Shown here: positions 57,236 to 64,000 of the stretch, one piece after another | Layout of the letters: the number at the start of each line of letters is the position of its first letter | Numbering within the stretch: the stretch's first letter is position 1 | Origin: Xanthomonas pisi DSM 18956 | GTDB taxonomy: Bacteria > Pseudomonadota > Gammaproteobacteria > Xanthomonadales > Xanthomonadaceae | NCBI RefSeq assembly: GCF_001010415.1 | Contig: NZ_JPLE01000010.1 | Coordinates: 38,742-102,741, forward strand | DNA length: 64,000 nt | Direction of reading: 5' to 3' | Made by a program: the position numbers and the translations under genes | Notes under the pieces: generated by a model | What the model was told of the DNA's origin: nothing | The model's input: only the letters and a program-made list of their open reading frames with translations | The model's database searches: none

Positions 57236-57470
57236 CGTGCTCGCAGCCGCGATACGGGTTGACCGACTGCGAGAAGCCGATATCCGGCGACTGGTTGCGG
57301 CTGATGATGCTGCGCGCGGTCTCCTCGGTGACCTGCGTGCGCAGCACGCCCGCAGCGAACTCCTCGCTGTCGTCCACGTGCCAGCCATCGTCCACCGCAT
57401 GCTCGGTGGTGACTTCGAACCGTCCGGGCAGATAACCGGTCGCACCCCGGCCCTTGATTGCGCTTGCCAT
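57236..57470 (-). pseudogene. PA0069-family radical SAM protein, 5' part split by the island
   Basis: From ATG 57470 the minus strand reads [47 protein letters not shown] and NPYRGCEHG, then enters the island and stops after three junk residues (MVFW, stop at 57219). It keeps the first two cysteine positions only in part and lacks the rest of the enzyme, which lies at 23872-24737. The start matches that of the intact island copy. Confidence 0.92.
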
Positions 57471-57609
57471 CGGCGCATCGTACGGCCGGCAGGTCTCATC
57501 CGCCGCGACAGGCCCCTCGACCGGATGAAGCTTTCAGGCCGCTACCCAGGCACCACGGCATTGGCGCCACGGTCATCGCAGCACGGCGTGCGCGCCGTAG
57601 AATCCGCGC

Positions 57610-59070
57610 ATGCTCGCACTTGCTCAGGGCGCGTGGGATTGGCTGGCCAACATTCCCCATCTCGAAGCGCTCCTTCTTGCCGCCTACGTGCTCTATCTGC
57701 TGTGGATCGCCAGCTGGATCGTGCTGCAAAAGCGCGAGCCGGTGGCCACGCTGAGCTGGGTGCTGTCGCTGGCCGCGCTGCCGTACCTGGGCCTGCTGAT
57801 CTATTACTGGCTCGGCCCACAGAAGGTGAAACGCCAACGGCTGCGGCGCGGGCGCTCGCGTTCGGGCATGGAAAGCTACAGCAGCGTCTGCCCGCCGGAT
57901 GCCGATTGCACCGAGCTGGCTAAGATCGCCCAGTCCACTACCGGCCTGGCGCCGAGCAGCGCCACCGAAGTGCACTGGCTGGTGGATGGCGCGGCGACGT
58001 ATGCGGCCATCATCGAAGCGATCCGCGGCGCCCGCGACCATATCCATGTGGAGTACTACATCTTCCAGCCCGACCACAGCGGCACCGCGATCTGCGATGC
58101 GCTGATGGAACGCGCCCGGGCCGGGGTGAAGGTACGTTTGCTGATGGATGCGATCGGCTCGTCGGCGATGACCCGGCGCGCCCTGCGCACGCTGCGCGAG
58201 GCAGGCGTGGAGACCGCCTGGTTCCACCCGTCGCAGTTCCTGAAGCCGTTCAAGCGACCGTGGCTGAACCTGCGCACCCACCGCAAGCTGCTGGTGGTCG
58301 ACGGGCGGATCGGCTTCACCGGCGGCATCAATGTCACCGACGAAGAGAACGAGCAGGTGCGCAGCGATGCCTATCGCGACCTGCATGTGCGCCTGCAAGG
58401 CCACGTGGTGCGCAGCCTGCAGCTGGTCTTCCTGGAAGACTGGCTGTATGCCACCCGGCAGGAGCGCGCCGCCTTCCACGGCCAGAAGCTGTGGCCCGAA
58501 GACGTGCCCACGCGCGCGCAGGGGACGGTGGATGCGCAGGTGCTGGTGTCCGGCCCGGACTCGTCATGGGAAGCCATCCATCGGCTGATGGTCGCCGCCA
58601 TTCACGAGGCCAAGCACCGGGTCTGGCTGGTCACCCCGTATTTCGTTCCGGGCGAGGCCGCGCGCATGGCATTGACCTCGGCCGCGCTGGGCGGCCTGGA
58701 CGTCCGCCTGCTGGTTCCGCGCGTCAGCGACTCGCGCCTGGTGACCTATGCCGCGCGCTCGTATTTCGACGAGTTGCTCGAAGCCGGGGTACGCATCTAC
58801 GAATACGGCCCGCGCATGCTGCACACCAAGGCGCTGCTGGCCGACGACGAGGTCTGCATCGTCGGTAGCGCCAATTTCGATAGCCGCAGCTTTCGCCTCA
58901 ATTTTGAGCTGTCGATGCTGTTCCGCGACCAGGCGGTGGCCGCCGAGCTGGCCGGGATGATCGACACCGACATGCAGCAGGCGCAGGAAGTGCGCTTCGT
59001 GCGTCACCGTCCGCTCTGGCGCTCGCGCCTGCCCGAGGCCTTTGCACGGCTGCTGTCGCCGTTGCTCTGA
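57610..59070 (+). CDS. cls: Cardiolipin synthase
   Basis: A 486-residue phospholipase D-superfamily enzyme that joins phospholipids to make cardiolipin at the inner membrane. Two hydrophobic segments lead the protein ([20 protein letters not shown] and [20 protein letters not shown]). Two HKD motifs follow: [18 protein letters not shown] and [20 protein letters not shown]. Length and layout are those of bacterial Cls. It is a chromosomal gene flanking the island and appears unaffected by it. Confidence 0.95.
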   Translation: MLALAQGAWDWLANIPHLEALLLAAYVLYLLWIASWIVLQKREPVATLSWVLSLAALPYLGLLIYYWLGPQKVKRQRLRRGRSRSGMESYSSVCPPDADCTELAKIAQSTTGLAPSSATEVHWLVDGAATYAAIIEAIRGARDHIHVEYYIFQPDHSGTAICDALMERARAGVKVRLLMDAIGSSAMTRRALRTLREAGVETAWFHPSQFLKPFKRPWLNLRTHRKLLVVDGRIGFTGGINVTDEENEQVRSDAYRDLHVRLQGHVVRSLQLVFLEDWLYATRQERAAFHGQKLWPEDVPTRAQGTVDAQVLVSGPDSSWEAIHRLMVAAIHEAKHRVWLVTPYFVPGEAARMALTSAALGGLDVRLLVPRVSDSRLVTYAARSYFDELLEAGVRIYEYGPRMLHTKALLADDEVCIVGSANFDSRSFRLNFELSMLFRDQAVAAELAGMIDTDMQQAQEVRFVRHRPLWRSRLPEAFARLLSPLL

Positions 59071-59141
59071 GCCGCCTCCGTCCCACGTGGAACCGGAACG
59101 GGCGCGGCGCTACACTGCCGCCACTCATTGGGGAGCTCGTC

Positions 59142-59411
59142 ATGCACTGGCTGTTTCTGCTCATGGCACTGGGTGCGCTGGTGCTGGCTTTCAGCACGCC
59201 GCACGTGTGGTTGCTGGTGGTGTCGCTGTTGGTGGCGTTGGTGTTGCTGTTGTTGTGGACCCGTGGCTGGTTCGCCGCCCGGATGGACGATACCCAGCGC
59301 GATACCAGCAGCATGATCGACCCGGCCGAACTGCGCCGGCTGCGCGAGATTGCCGAGGCCCGCAAGGCCGCCGCGCTGGCAGCGACCCGCGACGGCGAGC
59401 CGCAAGCGTAG
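59142..59411 (+). CDS. Small two-span membrane protein
   Basis: An 89-residue protein with two adjoining hydrophobic helices ([15 protein letters not shown] and [19 protein letters not shown]) and a charged cytoplasmic tail ([20 protein letters not shown]). GGGGAGC upstream serves as ribosome site. Its stop codon overlaps the GTG start of pdxJ by one base, so the two are translationally coupled. Function unknown. Confidence 0.75.
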   Translation: MHWLFLLMALGALVLAFSTPHVWLLVVSLLVALVLLLLWTRGWFAARMDDTQRDTSSMIDPAELRRLREIAEARKAAALAATRDGEPQA

Positions 59412-60196
59412 TGAACGATGTCGTGACCACCCAGCTCAGCGTCAACGTCAACAAGATCGCGGTGCTGCGCAATTCGCGCGGCGGGCACGACCCGGATGTG
59501 GTGCAGGCGGCACGCACCTGCATCGCCGCCGGTGCGCACGGCATCACCGTGCATCCGCGTCCGGACCAACGGCATATCCGCGCCGACGACGTGCTGGCGC
59601 TGAGCGCGCTCACCCGCGAGCACGGCGTCGAATTCAATATCGAAGGCAACCCGTTCGCACCGCCGCGCGACGGTTATCCGGGTCTGCTGGAATTATGTCG
59701 TGCCACACGCCCGGAGCAGGTCACCCTGGTGCCCGACAGCGATGGGCAACTGACCTCCGACCACGGCTTCGATTTTGCGCAGGACACCACCCAGCTGGAC
59801 GAATTGATCGCTGCGTTCAAGGCGCTGGGCAGCCGGGTCAGCCTGTTTGTGGATGCCGGCAATCCACGTCTCGCCCACGCCGCCGCGCTGGGTGCGGACC
59901 GTATCGAGTTGTACACCGGCCCGTATGCGCACGCATACGCACGCGGGCAGCCGCAGGCCGAACTGGCCCTGTTTGCCGACGCAGCCCGGCGTGCCACCGC
60001 TGCGGGGCTGGGAATCAATGCGGGACACGATCTGTCGCAAGCCAACCTTGGCGATTTTCTCGCCAGCGTGCCCGGCGTGCAGGAGGTGTCGATCGGCCAC
60101 GCGCTGATCAGCGAGGCCTTGTATGCAGGCCTGGAGGCAACCGTGCGTGCGTATGTGGAGCTCCTACTCCTACGTGGCGTTGAGACGTCGACGTAG
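59411..60196 (+). CDS. pdxJ: Pyridoxine 5'-phosphate synthase
   Basis: A 261-residue TIM-barrel enzyme that condenses 1-deoxyxylulose 5-phosphate with 3-amino-2-oxopropyl phosphate in vitamin B6 synthesis. Conserved PdxJ elements are [66 protein letters not shown] and [13 protein letters not shown]. It starts at GTG 59411, overlapping the stop of the small membrane protein gene. The VLRNSRGG segment is the usual position of the substrate-binding loop. No terminator with a clear T-run was seen downstream. Confidence 0.96.
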   Translation: MNDVVTTQLSVNVNKIAVLRNSRGGHDPDVVQAARTCIAAGAHGITVHPRPDQRHIRADDVLALSALTREHGVEFNIEGNPFAPPRDGYPGLLELCRATRPEQVTLVPDSDGQLTSDHGFDFAQDTTQLDELIAAFKALGSRVSLFVDAGNPRLAHAAALGADRIELYTGPYAHAYARGQPQAELALFADAARRATAAGLGINAGHDLSQANLGDFLASVPGVQEVSIGHALISEALYAGLEATVRAYVELLLLRGVETST

Positions 60197-60741
60197 GCCG
60201 CTGCGCGGTTTTTCGTCGTCGGTACCTGGTTTGCCAGCATGGCGCGGCCACTCAGTGGTGGCGGTAGACAATGCGCATCGCAGCGTCGCGCGCCCCTTCC
60301 AAACGCGTCCAGAACGCAGCGGGCAGTCGTCAGGTGCATGTGCATGGCGCCCTCGGAACCGGAAAGCGCATGAGGGGCCATGGTGCACCGGGTAGCAGCG
60401 CCGGCCTGGTGGCTGCTCACCAGATCTGTGGCCGCTCCCGATCTGCCAACTGCTCTGGCCACGTCGCACTGCCGATTGGCCGCAGACGGGCCAGTGCATC
60501 GAGGAACGCGGCCTGGCACCACGACGAAGGATGGACGCGCCCCGGCGGCGGTTGGGGATCAATCCACACGGTGTGCAGCCGACAATGCGTAGCCCTCTCA
60601 ACGATGGGCCGAGGCGAGCGGTCGGAGAGGCGAGCGGTCTATCGGCGCTTGCGCATCCATCGCGATGCGGCTCACGCAGCGCATCGCGCTACGCTGCGTG
60701 AGCCAGTTGGGCGCCTGCGCGGCAAGCGCTGCCCTTGGCGG
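60197..60741. other. 545-bp gap between pdxJ and the third exbD gene
   Basis: No gene supported. Overlapping frames on both strands have compositional, not protein-like, character. No terminator with a T-run was found. Confidence 0.5.
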
Positions 60742-61149
60742 CTATTGCACGAAAGCGATGTGCTCTACCTGTGCGTTCTTGGCTGCTGCCAGCACTTTGG
60801 CCAGGACGGCATATTCGGCTTCCTGGCTCGCGGTGATGCGCAACTCGGGCTGATTGCCGGTCGTCTCGCGCATCTGTTCGATCAAACGCGGCTGCAGGTC
60901 CTGCAGGCTCACCGGGCTGGCATTCCAGAACACCTGGCCGTCGGCATCCAGCCGCAAGGCGATCGGTTCGGGCGGCTCCAGCTGCACCGACGGCTGGCTG
61001 GCCGACTGCGGCAGATCCATCGTCATCGTGTGCGTCACCATCGGCGCGGTGACGATAAAGATGATCAACAACACCAACATGACATCCACCAACGGCGTGA
61101 CATTGATCTCCGCCAGTGGTCCCCGATTCCCTGCCGTACTGAAAGCCAT
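60742..61149 (-). CDS. ExbD-family protein, third paralogue
   Basis: A 135-residue inner-membrane protein of the TonB energising complex type: one N-terminal membrane span after [20 protein letters not shown], whose Asp carries protons, then a periplasmic domain ending [19 protein letters not shown]. It is closest in pattern to ExbD2 ([19 protein letters not shown]). It lies 670 bp beyond exbD2, past a terminator, so it must have its own promoter. The role of a third ExbD is unclear. Confidence 0.88.
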   Translation of the reverse strand: MAFSTAGNRGPLAEINVTPLVDVMLVLLIIFIVTAPMVTHTMTMDLPQSASQPSVQLEPPEPIALRLDADGQVFWNASPVSLQDLQPRLIEQMRETTGNQPELRITASQEAEYAVLAKVLAAAKNAQVEHIAFVQ

Positions 61150-61818
61150 GACTGCCTCCGGTGCTGTTGTGATCGTGGGTGCTGCAGGCCGAGCATACAC
61201 CTGGCAGGATGCGGTGGAAGAGGCAATGAGATAGGCGCCAGCGCTTGAGTGCCTTGAACGTGGCGACGCATCCGTGCAAAGAGCTCGGGTGCCAACCCAA
61301 ACGCGTGACCGACGGAATAGACGTGCTGGCCCGTGAGGCGGACGCATGCAACGTCGGTGTATTGCGAACCGATGTCTAGTTGATCGCCCAAGCGTCTTGA
61401 TCGGTGATGCGGACCCATTCGACGTCGCAGTCGAGCTAGCTGTGGTCCGGCTATGCGTAACGCCAGCCGTGCGTTCGCGGATGTGTCGTCTCGCCCGTAC
61501 TATCGATAAGCGCCATGCATTCAAGCCATTCGGGGAACGGCGTGGATCAAGCAAAGATAATCCAGGAACGAGAAAGTCGCCTCTATTGGCCGTTATCTGC
61601 AAGCACCCATCTTCCGTAGCGAAGCGCTGCTGCAGATTCTGGTTACCGCACGCTGCCAAGGCGAATAATCCATCTGCCTTCGCATGCAATCGCGTGGGTG
61701 AGATTGCAGCTCTTGGCGGCGAACACGCAGCTCGCAGACATGATAAAAAAAAACGCCACCGTTTCCGGTGGCGTTGCAGTCGCGTCATGACTGTTGTGTT
61801 GCGGTATTGCAGATGCGT
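61150..61818. other. 669-bp gap between the third exbD and exbD2
   Basis: It holds the terminator of the exbB operon at 61745-61773. The remainder shows no supported gene; it is less GC-rich than its surroundings and should include the promoter of the third exbD. Confidence 0.5.
61745..61773 (-). terminator. Terminator after exbD2
   Basis: Stem CGCCACCG / CGGTGGCG with a 4-nt loop and nine A on the plus strand, which is a U-run for minus-strand transcripts. It lies 46 bp after the exbD2 stop. Confidence 0.93.
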
Positions 61819-62232
61819 TTACTGCTGCATGAAGCCGATTTTCTTCATCTGCGAGTTCTTCGCAGCGGCCAGCACCTTCGCCATCACCTCGTACTCCGCA
61901 TCCTGATTTGCATCGATGCGCAGTTCCGGCTGATTGGTCGGATCGGCCTGGACCACTTCTTCCATCTTCTGCTGCAACTGATCAACCGGCGTCGGGCTGT
62001 TGTTCCAGAACACCTGGTTGCTGGCGTCGATCCGCAATTCAATCGGCGGCGGCGGCTCAGTCGTCTGCGGTGGCGGGTTGAGCACCCGCTGCGGCAGATC
62101 CACGGCGATCGGGTAGGTCATGATCGGCGCGGTCACGATGAAGATGATCAGCAGCACCAGCATCACGTCCACGAGGGGCGTGACGTTGATGTCGGCCATC
62201 GGCCCACGGCTTCCACCAGTACTAAATGCCAT
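61819..62232 (-). CDS. exbD2: ExbD2, TonB-system proton-channel subunit
   Basis: A 137-residue inner-membrane protein. The [20 protein letters not shown] span has the essential Asp, and a Pro-rich stretch ([16 protein letters not shown]) leads into the periplasmic domain. It follows exbD1 by 3 bp in one operon. From the literature on Xanthomonas campestris, exbD2 is a second exbD needed for the plant response rather than for iron uptake; I apply that by position. Confidence 0.93.
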   Translation of the reverse strand: MAFSTGGSRGPMADINVTPLVDVMLVLLIIFIVTAPIMTYPIAVDLPQRVLNPPPQTTEPPPPIELRIDASNQVFWNNSPTPVDQLQQKMEEVVQADPTNQPELRIDANQDAEYEVMAKVLAAAKNSQMKKIGFMQQ

Positions 62233-62235
62233 GGC

Positions 62236-62658
<423 letters not shown>

Positions 62659-62704
62659 AACGGGCTCCGTCTAAATCGTTGCGAAGGCGTTCTTTACAAC
62701 CGGA

Positions 62705-63466
62705 TTAGCGAACGCGCGAACCGGTGGCGAAGAAGTCGTGCAGGTCGTGGGCAAAGGTGTCGAACTTGGCGATCACCGAGCTGTTGACCTTGGAGAAGAA
62801 GTTGAACGCGAACACGGCCGGGATAGCGACGAACAGACCGATCGCGGTCATGATCAGCGCTTCACCCACCGGGCCGGCAACGGCGTCGATGGAGGCCGAA
62901 CCGGTTGCACCGATCTTGATCAGCGCGCCGTAGATGCCCCACACGGTACCGAGCAGACCGACGAACGGCGCGGTCGCACCGACGGTGGCCAGCAGGGTCA
63001 TGCCCGACTGCAGCTTGGTGCTTTCGCGGGTCACGGCCTGACGCAGGGCGCGGTCGACGAACTCCGAACGGCTCAGGCTCTCGCCCAGACCACCGGTGTT
63101 GCCTTCGGCACGCTGGTGGTGAGCAGCAGCCTGGGCTGCGTCCAGTGCGATCTTGGAGAACGGCTCGGAAGCCGGCTGTTCTTCCATGGCGCGGATCGCG
63201 TCCTGTGCATTCGGGGCATCCCAGAACGCGGTGGTGACGCGGTCAGCCGCGCTCTTCAGGCGGGTGGCGCGGAAGATGTTGATGACAGTCCAGTACCAGG
63301 AGGCAGCGGACATCGCGATCAGGGTGATCAACACGACCCAAGACACGGCGAAGTCGCCGGGGCTGGAGGTCATTTCGGTGATCAAGTGCTCGAAGCCCAT
63401 CTGCGACAGAGCGGCCGACGGATTGGAGCCCCCTGCAGCGGCGGCGATAAAGAATTCCTGCAGCAT
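62705..63466 (-). CDS. exbB: ExbB, TonB-system motor protein
   Basis: A 253-residue inner-membrane protein of the MotA/TolQ/ExbB family with three membrane spans: DFAVSWVVLITLIAMSAASW, then the MTLLATVGATAPFVGLLGTV and ALIMTAIGLFVAIPAVFAFN pair that surround the proton pathway. The cytoplasmic loop lies between spans 1 and 2. It scaffolds ExbD and TonB. The gene lies 85 bp after tonB, followed by exbD1 and exbD2. Confidence 0.96.
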   Translation of the reverse strand: MLQEFFIAAAAGGSNPSAALSQMGFEHLITEMTSSPGDFAVSWVVLITLIAMSAASWYWTVINIFRATRLKSAADRVTTAFWDAPNAQDAIRAMEEQPASEPFSKIALDAAQAAAHHQRAEGNTGGLGESLSRSEFVDRALRQAVTRESTKLQSGMTLLATVGATAPFVGLLGTVWGIYGALIKIGATGSASIDAVAGPVGEALIMTAIGLFVAIPAVFAFNFFSKVNSSVIAKFDTFAHDLHDFFATGSRVR

Positions 63467-63551
63467 GACGCTTACCTTTGTTGTGTGTGGTGATGAAGGG
63501 TGGAGCGAAAGGAAGACAGGATCCTGGGCCGGCCATGGCCGGCCCGTGGGA

Positions 63552-64000
63552 TCAGTTCAGAGCAAAGTTGACCGGGACGCGGACGCGTCCGGCGGCTTTC
63601 TGCCCGTTGACAGTGGAGGCGTTGAACTTCCACTTGCGTGCTGCGTCCATCGCGGCACGGTCAAGGTCGCGGTTGCGGCTGGACTTTTCGACCGACACGT
63701 TGGTCACGTTGCCGCTGGCATCCACATCCACGATCAGGATGACCTCACCTTGGACGCCGGCACGGAATGCAGCCGGCGGGTACTTCGGCGGGTTCATGTT
63801 CTTGGACGAGATATCGACACTGGCGCCAATGTCGCTCGGCGGAGTCGGCGGAGTCGGCGGGCTCGGCGGCGTGACGATATCGCTAGGACGCGGTTCGGGA
63901 ACGTCGACCACCGGAGCTTCCGGCGGCGGCGGAACCGGTGACGGCTTCGGCGGCGACAGATTCTTGACCGGCGGTGGCGGCTTGTCTTCCGGCGGCGGCG
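63552..64000 (-). CDS. tonB: TonB energy-transducing protein, 5' end outside the window
   Basis: The C-terminal part of TonB, the periplasm-spanning protein that powers outer-membrane transporters. Visible are a Pro-rich spacer (KNLSPPKPSPVPPPPEAP, then TPPSPPTPPTPP) and the C-terminal domain: PPKYPPAAFRAGVQGEVILI, VDVDASGNV, VEKSSRNRDLDRAAMDAARK, WKFNAS. The frame is still open at base 64000, so the N-terminal membrane anchor lies beyond. The GTG at 63911 is internal. It heads the exbB-exbD1-exbD2 cluster. Confidence 0.95.
   Translation of the reverse strand, partial: PPPEDKPPPPVKNLSPPKPSPVPPPPEAPVVDVPEPRPSDIVTPPSPPTPPTPPSDIGASVDISSKNMNPPKYPPAAFRAGVQGEVILIVDVDASGNVTNVSVEKSSRNRDLDRAAMDAARKWKFNASTVNGQKAAGRVRVPVNFALN

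Overview
The window is a stretch of a high-GC gammaproteobacterial chromosome, almost certainly Xanthomonas. The evidence is the tonB-exbB-exbD1-exbD2 cluster, three tandem secreted GH5 cellulases, Xanthomonas-style intergenic repeats built on GGGATTCGGGATTCG, and a decayed C-terminal domain resembling the XVIPCD signal of Xanthomonas type IV secretion effectors. From memory (inference only), this gene order matches the origin-proximal region of Xanthomonas chromosomes.

Left core region (1-24.7 kb): the 3' part of gltB and all of gltD (glutamate synthase); a small secreted protein; a frameshifted PIN-domain gene; a zinc alcohol dehydrogenase; three tandem GH5 endoglucanases; a PepSY protein; an M28 peptidase lipoprotein; a secreted protein with repeated ETVNG motifs; an EnvC-type factor followed by an S41 protease; a D-2-hydroxyacid dehydrogenase coupled to a DUF1820 gene; a rhomboid protease; a FadL-type porin; a 2OG-Fe(II) oxygenase; and the 3' half of a PA0069-family radical SAM gene.

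Island (about 24738-57235, 32.5 kb): this element is inserted inside the radical SAM gene, between the codons of its CxxxCxxC iron-sulphur motif. The 5' part of the gene lies 32 kb away at the other end. Both ends carry the inverted sequence GTATGG-N14-GTTCAC. The right end encodes three tyrosine-recombinase-family proteins in a coupled operon plus a small TnpC/GmtX-like coiled-coil protein, a module resembling Tn554 or Gamma-Mobile-Trio elements. The cargo looks like a defence island: an RNase D-like exonuclease, a Septu-like ATPase plus HNH pair, a DUF2971 protein, an unrecognised two-gene operon, an AbiJ-like protein plus a NERD-STAND ATPase pair, DUF5623, an XRE regulator with a palindromic operator facing an unknown gene, two large proteins with HEPN-like features, and many decayed genes. 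The island also carries a complete, diverged copy of the radical SAM gene it disrupts, which probably restores the lost function.

Right core region (57.2-64 kb): the 5' part of the broken radical SAM gene, a cardiolipin synthase, a small membrane protein overlapping pdxJ, a stand-alone third exbD paralogue, and the exbD2-exbD1-exbB-tonB cluster on the minus strand. tonB runs off the window. No rRNA, tRNA or CRISPR array was recognised.
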